Positions 27,992 through 39,876 of a stretch of DNA of 64,000 nucleotides are shown here, in pieces. The stretch's first letter is position 1. The number at the start of each line of letters is the position of its first letter. Source of the stretch: an uncultured Spirochaetia bacterium (GTDB taxonomy: Bacteria > Spirochaetota > Spirochaetia > SZUA-6 > Bin103); NCBI GenBank assembly GCA_958296075.1, contig CATQHW010000003.1:310001-374000 (forward strand), in the 5' to 3' direction. The notes under the pieces are model-generated. The model was not told the DNA's origin. It ran no database searches and was given only the letters and a program-made list of their open reading frames with translations. Both the position numbers and the translations under genes were made by a program.

Positions 27992-29788
27992 TTAGAACTG
28001 GCTCTCCGCGAAGCGGCGGTGCAGCCGGCTGCGCAGCCGGATCGCCGTCACGTTGAGCAGCACGACGATCACGATCAGCAGCAGCGTCGCGGTGAACACC
28101 ATGGGGATGGCCGCTTCGCTGTTCTGACTCTGAAAGCCGACGTCGAAGACGTGGAATCCGAGGTGCATGAAGCTGCGCTCCAGGTGCACGAACGGGAAGT
28201 ACCGGTCGATCGGCAGCTCGGGCGCGAGCTTCACCGCGCCGACCAGCATCAGCGGCGCCACTTCGCCGGCGCCGCGCGCCATCGCCAGGATCATGCCGGT
28301 CATGATGCCCGGCAAGGCGCGCGGCATGACGATCCGCTTGATCGTCTGCCACTTGCTCGCCCCGCAGGCGTAGGAGCCTTCCCGCATCGATCCCGGCACC
28401 GCGGCCAGCGCCTCCTCGGTCGCCACGATCACCACCGGCAAGGTCAGCAGCGCCAGGGTAAGGGACGCCCACAGGATGCCGCCCGTTCCGAAGGTGGGGC
28501 TGGGCAGCTTGGCCCGGAAGAACAGCTCGTCGATGCCGCCGCCGATCAGGTAGCTGAAGAAGCCGAGCCCGAACACGCCGAAGACGATGCTCGGCACGCC
28601 GGCCAAGTTGTTGATCGCGATGCGGACGGTCGAGACCAGGCGGCCGGCCTTGGCGTATTCGCGCAGGTAGAGCGCCGCGATCACGCCGAACGGCACCACC
28701 GCCAGCGACATCAGCAGCGTCATCACCACCGTGCCGAAGATCGCCGGGAAGACGCCGCCCTCGCTGTTGGCCTCGCGCGGGTCGGCGGTCAGGAACTCCG
28801 CCCACCGGGACAGATAGATGTCCACCTTGCGCAGGAGGCCGAGCCGGTTGGCCGGATAGCCGCGCACGATCTGACCGAGCGGCACCTGCACCTCCGCGCC
28901 GTCCGAGAGCCGCATCGACAACCGGTAGCGGTCGCTCGATCGGCGCAGCTCCTCGATCCGGGCGCGTATCTCGGCATACTCCGCGTTGGCTTCGGCCTCC
29001 ACCGCAGCGCTCCGCTGCCGCTGCGACGCGAGCGCCGCGGCGGCAGCCTCGATCCGCTCCGACGATCCGTCGGCCCGTGCGTCGTCGAGCCGCAGCTCCG
29101 CTTCGCGCACGCGGAGCCGCGCCCGTTCCAGGCGATGGTTCACGTCACCGATGTCGCGTCGCTCCAGCTTCCGGCGCTCGTTTCGCCACCCTTCGACGGT
29201 CGAGAGATGCCGTTCGAACTCCCGCCAGGCGGCCGCCGGTCCGGTCGCGGTCGCCACGCCGTCGACCAGGAACGCCGCCGGCTCCCCATAGAACCGCCCC
29301 CAGGTGAGCCGCTCGAAGACCACCGCCCATTCGGGGGCGGTGCGTTCGGCCAGCGCATAGTCTTCCACCCACGTGAAGTGCACGCCGGTCAGGTCGAAGT
29401 TGCCGGTCCTGACCAGCCACCGCGTCGACCAGCCGCGCTGCCGGTCCAGCCGGCGCCGGGCCGATTCCTGCGCGGTGGCTGGCAGGGATTCGACCGCATT
29501 CTGCGCGGGCCGGTATCGGTCGCGCCGGGTCACTTCGCCCAGGTGGACCGATCCGTCGACCGTCTCGAACCGCGCCAGTGGCGCAGGCCAGAAGGTGCCG
29601 AGCCCGCGCGCCAGGATCAGCACCAGCAGGCCGAGCGTCATGACCAGTGCGATCACCAGCGTGCCGGCGGTCAGCCACATCATCGGCTGCCCCTGAGCGA
29701 CCAGCGACGCGCCGCTGCGCGGCCGCCGCGCCGCGCCGGGCCGCGCCGGCGCCGGCCCGGCGGCGGGGGTGGCGATCGGCGCGCTCAC
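27992..29788 (-). CDS. pstA: Phosphate ABC transporter permease PstA, long form
   Basis: A 598-residue permease starting at GTG 29788, which overlaps the pstC stop (GTGA). The first membrane segment (residues about 36-58) is followed by a 270-residue extracytoplasmic insert that includes a long coiled coil ([20 protein letters not shown]). The transmembrane core comes after it, with six helices and the EAA-type loop [20 protein letters not shown] then [20 protein letters not shown]. Small PstA proteins have about 290 residues; the long form with a periplasmic insert occurs in some proteobacteria. It forms the membrane pore with PstC. Confidence 0.93.
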   Translation of the reverse strand: MSAPIATPAAGPAPARPGAARRPRSGASLVAQGQPMMWLTAGTLVIALVMTLGLLVLILARGLGTFWPAPLARFETVDGSVHLGEVTRRDRYRPAQNAVESLPATAQESARRRLDRQRGWSTRWLVRTGNFDLTGVHFTWVEDYALAERTAPEWAVVFERLTWGRFYGEPAAFLVDGVATATGPAAAWREFERHLSTVEGWRNERRKLERRDIGDVNHRLERARLRVREAELRLDDARADGSSERIEAAAAALASQRQRSAAVEAEANAEYAEIRARIEELRRSSDRYRLSMRLSDGAEVQVPLGQIVRGYPANRLGLLRKVDIYLSRWAEFLTADPREANSEGGVFPAIFGTVVMTLLMSLAVVPFGVIAALYLREYAKAGRLVSTVRIAINNLAGVPSIVFGVFGLGFFSYLIGGGIDELFFRAKLPSPTFGTGGILWASLTLALLTLPVVIVATEEALAAVPGSMREGSYACGASKWQTIKRIVMPRALPGIMTGMILAMARGAGEVAPLMLVGAVKLAPELPIDRYFPFVHLERSFMHLGFHVFDVGFQSQNSEAAIPMVFTATLLLIVIVVLLNVTAIRLRSRLHRRFAESQF

Positions 29789-32418
29789 AACTCGAACGCC
29801 CGGCGGCGGAATCGCTGCCGCACCGATTCCGCGATCGTGTTGACGACGAAGGTCATCATGAACAGCGTCAACGCCGCCAGAAACAGAAGGCGATAGTGCG
29901 TGCTGTCGACGACCGCCTCCGGTAGCTCGACGGCGATGTTCGCCGCCAGCGTTCGGAAGCCGTTGAACAGGTTCATCTCCAGGATCGGCGTATTGCCCGC
30001 CGCCATCAGCACGATCATCGTCTCTCCCACGGCGCGGCCCAGCCCGATCATGACGGCGGAAAAGAGCCCGCTCATGGCGGTCGGCACGATGACGCGGACC
30101 GCGGTCTGCCACGGGGTCGCCCCGGCGGCCAGCGACGCCGAGCGCAGGTGCTCCGGCACGCTCTTCAGCGCGTCGTCGGCGATCGTGTAGATGATCGGGA
30201 TGATCGCGAAGCCCATCACGAACCCCACCACCAGCGAGTTGCGCTGCACGTAGGTGCCGAGCACCGGACCGATGACCGGGAATGAACCGCGCGAGTCCAG
30301 ACCCAGCGCCTGCAGCAGATGGCCGGCCAGGAGCGCGGCGCCGGCGGCGACCGCCATCCCGGCGGCGAGCTTCACGATCTCCAGCAGCGCCACCGGTCGG
30401 GCCGGCAGACGGCGATAGACCGGGCGCAGCCTGGGCGCCAGCCAGCGCGCCAGCAACCATACCGTCGCCAATCCGGTGAGCGGCAGCAGCAGCATCGCCC
30501 AGCCGCCGGCGCCGGAACCGATCTGCCCGTCCAGCCAGAGCTTGATATCGCCCGCGAACAGCGCGCGCTCGACCGCCGGCCCGGCGATCCGCGACAACAG
30601 CAGCCCCCCCGGCAGCGCTCCCCCGAGCACGAACAGCATCCGGTACCGCGACAGGATGATCGCGGTGCGGTCGGGGAGTAGCTGGAACAGGTAGCCGCCG
30701 GCCAGACAGGAGAGCGGGACGATCAGGAAGGCGGCCAGGATCATCGGCACCGCCCGCTCGGCGATCGGCGCGAATACCAGGCCGGCCAGGAAGCCGAGCA
30801 CCACGCTCGGCAGGCTGGCCATCATCTCGATCACCGGCTTGATGCGCGCGCGCAGCTTGTTGTGGAGAAACTCGCTGGTGTAGACGGCCGCCAGCATGGC
30901 GATCGGCACGCCGAACAGCATCGAATAGATGGTCGCCTTGACCGTGCCGAATATCAGCGGGATCAGCCCGTACTTCGGCTCGAAGGCGTCGGTGGCGCTC
31001 GATGACTGCCAGACGTGCGCGGGAGCGGCGTTGCCCTCGTACCAGACCCTGGCGAAGATCGATCCCAGGGTCGCCTCCGGATGCGGGCTGTCCAGCGACA
31101 GCAGCGCGAATCCCCGGTCGGTCGCCGCGGCGATCGCGTCGTCGCGCGGGCTGAGAGCGACCGCGGCGATCGGCGCGCCGGCGAACGGCCGCGCCTCCGC
31201 CAGGAACGCTTGGCTGGTCACGTAGAAGCCGCGGACGCTGCCGTCCTGGTAGCCGACGACGATCATGCGCTTGCGCGACGAGCTGCCGATGCTGGTGACG
31301 GCCGCCGGGCCGTCGAAGGTATGGGCGCCGGTCAACAGCAACCCGTCGGCGGTGGCGGCGTTCTCGTCGCGAACGCGGAACCAGGTGCCGACGCGCCCGC
31401 GGCTGTCGCCGGCCAGCAGCGTATCGCGGCCCAGCAGGAAGCGCGCCACGGTGAGCCGCGCCGCGTCGTCGCGGACCAGATCGCCGCGCTCGGCGACCGC
31501 CGGCCGGCCGAAGTCGCGGATGTCGAAGCGCACGAATGCCCCGTCCCGCCACAGCACGTAGACGGCGTCGGCGTTGCCGCTGACCAGCACCCGGGCGAGC
31601 TCGACGTCCCGGTCGAAATCGGGAATCGGGATGCTCCCGCCCCGCACCGTCGCGGTCACGCGGCCGGTGAGGATGTTGCGCCGGCGCGTCACGGCGCTGA
31701 CCCGCAGCGCCCCGTCGCCGGTCACCGCGGCGACCACCGGCCCCACCGAGCGCACCGTCTGGTCGATCAGCAGCACCGCTCCGGCGTAACCGCTCGCCAC
31801 CGGGTCTTCGATACGGGCGGTCAATCGCTGGACGCGCAGTTGGCCGATCGGCGTGCGCTGGATCGACGCGCCATCAAGCACGCCCACCTCGCCCTCCGCC
31901 AGGCTGCGCAGGGCGGCCGGCACGCCGTCGTCTTCCAGGAACTCCGTTTCGAACGTCACCTCGCCGAGCCGGATCGTGCCGTCGGCGAACCCGGCCGCAA
32001 GCCGTCCGTTCTCTTCCGAGTAGGTCAAAGCGGTCGGCGGTTCGTCGAACAGCGGCAGCGTGCCCAGCGCCATCCCGCCGGGCGCGCCCGCGTCTATGCG
32101 GAAATGGCGCAGGGCACGCCCGCCGTCGATCAGCTCCGCGGCGGCGACACGGAACTCGTCGACCAGCACGAACCGGTCGACCGCGGCGCCGGCGTTCGCA
32201 GCGCCGGCGGGGCCGAGATGGGAAACCGAAGTCTCCAGCCGCGCGCGGCCCACCAGCGGCACCACCACGGAGGCCAGGAACACGAACACCAGGAACACCG
32301 CGGCGATCACGCCGATGCCGCCGATGGTGATGATCGATTTCGAGGCGATCTCCGCGATGCGAACGCCGGCGCGCGTCTTGTGCGGCCGCCGGTAGCCGGT
32401 GAATGCCGCCTGCTTCAT
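29785..32418 (-). CDS. pstC: Phosphate ABC transporter permease PstC with large periplasmic domain
   Basis: An 877-residue protein. After the first membrane segment (IITIGGIGVIAAVFLVFVFL, residues about 30-49), roughly 430 residues form a repetitive, beta-rich domain with WD/propeller-like blades (for example GDGALRVSAVTRRRNILTG, DSRGRVGTWFRVRD). The classical PstC permease core follows from about residue 480: PLIFGTVKATIYSMLFGVP, EMMASLPSVVLGFLAG, then the EAA loop PEHLRSASLAAGATPWQTAV. Typical PstC is 300-330 residues, so the insert is exceptional in size though long forms are known. It pairs with the long PstA, suggesting the two inserts interact with PstS or another envelope partner. Confidence 0.92.
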   Translation of the reverse strand: MKQAAFTGYRRPHKTRAGVRIAEIASKSIITIGGIGVIAAVFLVFVFLASVVVPLVGRARLETSVSHLGPAGAANAGAAVDRFVLVDEFRVAAAELIDGGRALRHFRIDAGAPGGMALGTLPLFDEPPTALTYSEENGRLAAGFADGTIRLGEVTFETEFLEDDGVPAALRSLAEGEVGVLDGASIQRTPIGQLRVQRLTARIEDPVASGYAGAVLLIDQTVRSVGPVVAAVTGDGALRVSAVTRRRNILTGRVTATVRGGSIPIPDFDRDVELARVLVSGNADAVYVLWRDGAFVRFDIRDFGRPAVAERGDLVRDDAARLTVARFLLGRDTLLAGDSRGRVGTWFRVRDENAATADGLLLTGAHTFDGPAAVTSIGSSSRKRMIVVGYQDGSVRGFYVTSQAFLAEARPFAGAPIAAVALSPRDDAIAAATDRGFALLSLDSPHPEATLGSIFARVWYEGNAAPAHVWQSSSATDAFEPKYGLIPLIFGTVKATIYSMLFGVPIAMLAAVYTSEFLHNKLRARIKPVIEMMASLPSVVLGFLAGLVFAPIAERAVPMILAAFLIVPLSCLAGGYLFQLLPDRTAIILSRYRMLFVLGGALPGGLLLSRIAGPAVERALFAGDIKLWLDGQIGSGAGGWAMLLLPLTGLATVWLLARWLAPRLRPVYRRLPARPVALLEIVKLAAGMAVAAGAALLAGHLLQALGLDSRGSFPVIGPVLGTYVQRNSLVVGFVMGFAIIPIIYTIADDALKSVPEHLRSASLAAGATPWQTAVRVIVPTAMSGLFSAVMIGLGRAVGETMIVLMAAGNTPILEMNLFNGFRTLAANIAVELPEAVVDSTHYRLLFLAALTLFMMTFVVNTIAESVRQRFRRRAFEL

Positions 32419-32441
32419 GCGCCCTCGCCGCCGGGTCCGGC

Positions 32442-33428
32442 TCAGAGACCAAACGCTGCCATCGCCTCGGAGGCGATCTCATTGGTGATCGGGTAGTAGC
32501 CGTCCTTGATCACGTCCTGCTGCCCCTGCGAGCTGTACAGGTAGCGGACGAATTCGCGCCGCAGCGGGTCGAGATCGCTGCCGGGCCGGTGGTTCACGTA
32601 CACGTACAGGAACCGCGACAGCGGATACTCGCCGGTATAGGCGTATTCGGCGGTCGCCGGGACCGGGTCGCTGGGCGCGTCGATCGCCAACGGCACCGCG
32701 CACACGTCGGCGGTGAGGTAGCCGATGCCGGAGTAACCGATGCCGGGAGCGTCGCTGGCGACGCCCTGCACGACAGAGGAGCTGCCGGGCTGTTCCTTCA
32801 CCGACGGCTTGTAATCGCCATCGCCCAGCACATTCTTCTTGAAGTAGCCGTACGTGCCGGACGCCGAGTTACGGCCGTACAGGCTGATCGGCTGGGCGGC
32901 CCAGGCGCCGTCGGACACGCCGGCTTCTCCCCAGGTGCGGATGTCGCTGGCGTAACCGCCGCGGCGGTTGGTGGAGAAGATCGCGTCGACCTGCTGCAGG
33001 GTCAGCCCCATCTCGCAGATCGGGTTGTCCTTGTTGGCGTAGACCGCAAGCATGTCGATGGCGGCCGGCAGAGCGGTCGGCGGATAGCCGTACCGGCTCT
33101 CGAACCCGTCGACCTCGGCGGCCTTCATCTGCCGGCTCATCGGACCGAACTGAGACGTTCCGGCGATCAGCGCCGGCGGGGCGGTGCTGGAGCCCTTGCC
33201 CTCGATCTCGATGCGGACGTTCGGGTACATGCCCAGAAAGCCTTCGGCCCACAGCGTCATGGTGTTGTTCATGGTATCCGAGCCGACGCTCTTGAGACTG
33301 CCCGACACGCCCTGCACCTGCTGGTAGGCGGAAAGCGACGGGTCGACCGACACCTGAGCCAGAGCGGTCATCGACGTGAGCGCCAGGGCCGCCGCCGCGG
33401 TGCCCGCGATGATTCGGTTGGATCGCAT
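32442..33428 (-). CDS. pstS: Phosphate-binding periplasmic protein PstS
   Basis: A 328-residue binding protein, start ATG 33428 with GGAGAG upstream. Residues 1-24 form a signal peptide ending ALTSMTALA. The phosphate-binding loops are present: SLKSVGSDTMNNTMTLWAEG (about residues 45-64), GSSTAPPALIAGTSQFGPMS and RNSASGTYGYFKKNVLG. It captures inorganic phosphate in the periplasm and delivers it to PstCA. It is the first gene of the pst operon, and the upstream 11-bp repeats are a candidate Pho box. Confidence 0.94.
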   Translation of the reverse strand: MRSNRIIAGTAAAALALTSMTALAQVSVDPSLSAYQQVQGVSGSLKSVGSDTMNNTMTLWAEGFLGMYPNVRIEIEGKGSSTAPPALIAGTSQFGPMSRQMKAAEVDGFESRYGYPPTALPAAIDMLAVYANKDNPICEMGLTLQQVDAIFSTNRRGGYASDIRTWGEAGVSDGAWAAQPISLYGRNSASGTYGYFKKNVLGDGDYKPSVKEQPGSSSVVQGVASDAPGIGYSGIGYLTADVCAVPLAIDAPSDPVPATAEYAYTGEYPLSRFLYVYVNHRPGSDLDPLRREFVRYLYSSQGQQDVIKDGYYPITNEIASEAMAAFGL

Positions 33429-33508
33429 AGTTCTCTCCTCGACGATGTTGAATCCGGGGGCAAGATCGCAGGCGAACTGCTAGCGATCGTTGGCGATCTG
33501 TCAGTGAA

Positions 33509-33530
33509 CGTTAGAAAGCCGTTAGAAAGG
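33509..33530 (-). promoter_or_regulatory. Tandem 11-bp repeat, candidate Pho box
   Basis: Two adjacent 11-bp units, identical at ten positions (CTTTCTAACG read on the minus strand), lie 80-100 bp upstream of the pstS start. Response regulators of the PhoB/OmpR type bind tandem 11-bp direct repeats upstream of pst genes. Sequence of the half-site differs from the E. coli CTGTCAT consensus, so the assignment is by position and spacing only. Confidence 0.5.
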
Positions 33531-33585
33531 CGCTAGCGGCCGGGGTCGCTGTACACTCCGGAGCCGGGCGCGTAGCGTCTGCGGC

Positions 33586-34401
33586 GTGCCGGAGCTGCCG
33601 GAGGTGGAGACGATCGCCCGCGGGGTGCGTCCGGCGCTGCGCGGCCGGCGGATCGCCCGCGTCGTGGTCCGCGAACCGCGGCTGCGCTGGCCGGTGGCGG
33701 ACGACCTGCCGCCGCGGCTGGCGGGACGCACGGTGCGCGACGTGCGGCGCCGCGCCAAGTACTTGGTGATCGATGCCGGGCCGGAGAGCCTGATCGCGCA
33801 TCTGGGCATGTCCGGGCGGCTCCTGCTGGTGGAAGCGGATGCGCCGGCGGCGCGGCACGACCACGTGGACGTGGTGCTGAGCTCGGGGCTGGCGGTGCGG
33901 TTGCGCGATCCGCGGCGGTTCGGGTCGCTGCACGTGGCCGCCGCTCCAGGCGACCACCCGCTGCTTGCCAAGCTGGGGCCGGAGCCGCTGGGCGACCGGT
34001 TCGACGGGCGCTACCTGTTCTCGGTAAGCCGCGGGCGCACGGTCTCGATCAAGGACCTGCTGCTGAACAGCCGCATCGTCGCCGGTATCGGCAACATCTA
34101 TGCGAGCGAGGCGCTGTTCGGCGCGCGGGTGCATCCGCGCACGGCCGCCGGCCGCCTCGGCCGCGTCCGCCTGGAGCGGGTCGCGGCCGCCGTGCGCGCC
34201 GTCCTGCAGCGGGCGATCGACACCGGCGGCACCACGCTGCGCGACTATCGCACGCCGGGCGGCGATCCGGGGCTGTTCTCGATCGAGCTTGCCGCCTACG
34301 GCCGCGCCGGCCGGCCGTGCCCGCGCTGCGGGGCGGCCATCCGGGCGCTCCGCCAGGGCGGCCGTTCCAGCTTCTATTGCCCGCGTTGCCAACGCCGCTG
34401 A
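33586..34401 (+). CDS. mutM: Formamidopyrimidine-DNA glycosylase
   Basis: A 271-residue Fpg/MutM beginning PELPEVETIARGV, where the N-terminal proline is the nucleophile and the following glutamate is catalytic. The H2TH region includes LLLNSRIVAGIGNIYASEALF. The zinc finger is intact: CPRCGAAIRALRQGG then FYCPRCQ. It removes 8-oxoguanine and formamidopyrimidine lesions. Its start is a GTG at 33586, close behind the divergent pstS promoter region. It follows the same oxidised-base repair logic as the MutY-like gene. Confidence 0.96.
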   Translation: MPELPEVETIARGVRPALRGRRIARVVVREPRLRWPVADDLPPRLAGRTVRDVRRRAKYLVIDAGPESLIAHLGMSGRLLLVEADAPAARHDHVDVVLSSGLAVRLRDPRRFGSLHVAAAPGDHPLLAKLGPEPLGDRFDGRYLFSVSRGRTVSIKDLLLNSRIVAGIGNIYASEALFGARVHPRTAAGRLGRVRLERVAAAVRAVLQRAIDTGGTTLRDYRTPGGDPGLFSIELAAYGRAGRPCPRCGAAIRALRQGGRSSFYCPRCQRR

Positions 34402-34454
34402 TACTCACCGGCATGCTGCCGGCGGTGAACGGCGACGGCCTGCCGGTCGTCCCG

Positions 34455-35258
34455 ATGAGTGAAGAGCAGAAGTACCGGTTCGATCTCAAGGGCTGGATCG
34501 CCCTGCCGGGACTGCTGGACGCCGCGCAGCTCGATCGTATCCGCGTCCACCAGATGCGGTTCCTGTACCGCCCGGAGGAACTGCCGCCGGAGGAGCTCGA
34601 CAACCACGGCGGTCCGTCGCAGGCGCTGCTGGACGCGCCGGCGGTGGTCGGCGTGCTTAACGAAATCATCTCCCACCAGCCGCTGGCGGCCGAGGATTGC
34701 TACGGGTTCCGGTTCGATCACACCTACACCAGCCACCGGCAGGCGGGACACGACAACTTCAACCCGCATGGCGGCGGCGGGCTGTTCAACTTCAGCGGTG
34801 ACTCCCACCTCTACCAGATGCACCCGGGACGCATCCACGCCGGACTGGTGCGGGTAGTGTGGGAGTTGAACGAGGTTGAAGCGGGCGAGGGCGGGACGCT
34901 GTTCCTGTCCGGCAGCCACAAGAGCGCCTTTCCGCGCCCGGCGTCGCTGTCGGACCGCGACAGCCCGCTGTGGGAGACCTACTCCTGTCCGGCCGGCTCC
35001 GCCGTCATCTTCACCGAAGCGCTTTGCCACACCGGCACCCGCTGGACCAACCCCACGCGCGCCCGGCTGAGCCTGTTCACCTGCTACAACACGGTCAACG
35101 CCAAGTGGGGCAAGGGATGCCCGCCGCCGGAGGTGATCGCCGCCATGCCGCCGCTGCGGCGCACGCTGTTCCGCGGCGTCTGGCACGGCATGAGCGACGT
35201 GCCGAACATCAACAAGTACCACGACGAAGCGAACACCGGCCGCTTCGCCGCCGGCTGA
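34455..35258 (+). CDS. Phytanoyl-CoA dioxygenase (PhyH) family protein
   Basis: A 267-residue protein of the Fe(II)/2-oxoglutarate oxygenase fold. It begins YRFDLKGWIALPGLLDAAQL, typical of PhyH proteins. The putative metal site lies around HDNFNPHGGGGLFNFSGDSH, with the distal histidine in EALCHTGTRWTNPTRARLSL and an arginine for 2-oxoglutarate in the same strand. The core between GTLFLSGSHKSAF and that motif matches the jelly-roll barrel. Substrate unknown. ATG 34455 is used; ATG 34413 is an alternative. It is 53 bp from mutM on the same strand. Confidence 0.82.
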   Translation: MSEEQKYRFDLKGWIALPGLLDAAQLDRIRVHQMRFLYRPEELPPEELDNHGGPSQALLDAPAVVGVLNEIISHQPLAAEDCYGFRFDHTYTSHRQAGHDNFNPHGGGGLFNFSGDSHLYQMHPGRIHAGLVRVVWELNEVEAGEGGTLFLSGSHKSAFPRPASLSDRDSPLWETYSCPAGSAVIFTEALCHTGTRWTNPTRARLSLFTCYNTVNAKWGKGCPPPEVIAAMPPLRRTLFRGVWHGMSDVPNINKYHDEANTGRFAAG

Positions 35259-35641
35259 CCTGCTGGCGGTCGAACCGTCCCGGCGAGTTACCATCAAGGG
35301 CCGCCGGCTCGCTGCGAGTTGCTCAATCTGTCTGTAGACCGGAGCCGGATTCCACGAGCATTTTCGAGCACCCGCTCCTCGGTCGACAGGCCGAGAGGCT
35401 TCGTGCCGTTCCACCGCTCGCGTACCGCCATCGCCTTACACTCGCCCGGTCACGGTAATCGACAGCGCGCGATCTCGGCCACCTGCGAGAACGCCCGGCG
35501 GCGGGTGACCCGGACGCCTCGCATAGTTATCGAGGGCACCGAGCGACGGGAGCGCGTGGGAGGCAGGCGACTGCAGGCGCCGCCGCCGATCTTCGCCGGC
35601 CTTGCCGCAACAGCGGCACATTCGACAGACTCCGCACCTTG
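35259..35641. other. Non-coding stretch before ileS
   Basis: About 380 bp without a convincing gene on either strand. No tRNA, riboswitch or T-box pattern was recognised. It may hold the ileS promoter and leader, but no promoter matches well enough to call. Confidence 0.4.
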
Positions 35642-38824
<3,183 letters not shown>

Positions 38825-38905
38825 CTAACAGCAGCGCCCACGACCGAAAGCTGACCGCCGCCTCAGCTTCCAGGTGCTGCGCGCTTGGCAACTGGAGGCA
38901 CGCTG

Positions 38906-39184
38906 TCAGAGGAACGAACGGATCACCGCTGCCACGATGGCTACCCCTGATGCGACCAAGATGCTCATCATCCACTTCAGCAAGGTCGCCTCTTTGCGCT
39001 CGATCAGAGACTTGATTTCGCTCACGTCTTCCCGCTTGGCCATGAACTTCATCTGAGTCTCGATAGCGGTCAGGCGCTGAACGACGTCGATGTAGTTTCC
39101 TCCGTTGCCCCCTGATGAGGTGCGGGGCGGCGGGGTAGTAAACGGTTTGATGTTATCGGGCGCTACGGATTGGTCCTCTGCCAT
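38906..39184 (-). CDS. Small protein with coiled coil and C-terminal membrane anchor
   Basis: A 92-residue protein from ATG 39184. A disordered Gly/Pro stretch is followed by an amphipathic helix (DVVQRLTAIETQMKFMAKRE and SEIKSLIERKEATLL), and a hydrophobic segment at the C-terminus (WMMSILVASGVAIVAAVI). This is the layout of small coiled-coil membrane proteins such as those of DUF1640 or phage XhlA type, but no assignment is possible. It overlaps the previous small gene by 22 bp, in the same direction. Confidence 0.65.
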   Translation of the reverse strand: MAEDQSVAPDNIKPFTTPPPRTSSGGNGGNYIDVVQRLTAIETQMKFMAKREDVSEIKSLIERKEATLLKWMMSILVASGVAIVAAVIRSFL

Positions 39185-39432
39185 GCCTCTACCTTTTCCC
39201 ACAGAGCCCGATCGAAATACCCGTAGTACTGGCCGAGCGCGAGAACGAGTCCCGTATTGCCGGAAGGTGTGTGGTCAGATGGCGGAGCGATCCCCAGCAC
39301 TTCGCATACTTCGGCGCACGTGCTCTGCCGCCCGGCCACTACCCACACGTTCGGCATCACTTGCATGTGCTCGGAAAACGCACTCTTGATCTCGTCCGGG
39401 GTGATCTGAGAGACGATGAGATAGCAGTTCAC
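39163..39432 (-). CDS. Small protein of unknown function
   Basis: An 89-residue soluble protein beginning MNCYLIVSQITPDEIKSAF and containing NVWVVAGRQSTCAEVCEVLGI. A short beta-alpha-beta start followed by a central WVV strand suggests a ferredoxin-like fold, as in Cas2 or SinR-like proteins, but no clear catalytic residue is seen. It directly follows tRNA-Leu on the same strand and overlaps a membrane-anchored coiled-coil gene. The pair may be a small two-gene module of defence or regulatory type; that is inference from layout only. Confidence 0.6.
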   Translation of the reverse strand: MNCYLIVSQITPDEIKSAFSEHMQVMPNVWVVAGRQSTCAEVCEVLGIAPPSDHTPSGNTGLVLALGQYYGYFDRALWEKVEAWQRTNP

Positions 39433-39644
39433 CGATTACCGCTCCCGGAGTGCGCACGGTTCGCGCGTGCTTGATCGACGCCGTACGGGTGATCGTCCGG
39501 CCATGGCATCGACGGCTCGGCAGCCACCGCGTCAGCAAGCGCGCCCACCATGCAAACAATGCCGGTGTTGCACGCCGGTGGCAAGCTCCGTCGCCTGACC
39601 CCTGGACCGATCGTGCGCGAGCGCTCGCGGATGATCGTATGTAC

Positions 39645-39730
39645 TGCTGCGGAAAGGACTTGAACCTTCACGGGATGTAACTCCCACTAGCCCCTCAAGC
39701 TAGCGTGTCTACCAATTCCACCACCGCAGC
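39645..39730 (-). tRNA. tRNA-Leu (anticodon GAG)
   Basis: A type II tRNA of 86 nt. Acceptor ends GCTGCGG and CCGCAGC pair perfectly, with discriminator A. The anticodon stem CTAGC/GCTAG encloses the loop TTGAGGG, giving anticodon GAG, which reads CUC/CUU leucine codons. A long variable arm (TGGGAGTTACATCCCG) and the TTCAAGTCC T-loop fit leucine tRNA. CCA is not encoded. Confidence 0.93.
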
Positions 39731-39876
39731 GTCCGCATCGGGTGAACCGGCACTATAGGGAACCGGGTTCCCGGCCGTCAAATGAATCGTCGCGCGTTCG
39801 TTCGCCGACCGGTTGCCGAGGACCGGCGACTGCCGGTAGGTTACGCGCTTCGTTCTTCCCGTGCTTGGAGGTAGAC

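Noticed and set aside
28019..29896. A 625-residue plus-strand frame opposite pstA
   Set aside because: Low-complexity His/Gln/Arg-rich shadow of the coding strand.
27992..31552. A 1186-residue open frame covering PstA and half of PstC
   Set aside because: The N-terminal two-thirds is out of frame with PstC; PstA begins at GTG 29788.
35259..35641. T-box leader upstream of ileS
   Set aside because: No T-box sequence or specifier hairpin was recognised.
39645..39730. Integrated island with attachment site at tRNA-Leu
   Set aside because: No integrase and no duplicated tRNA end were found in the window.
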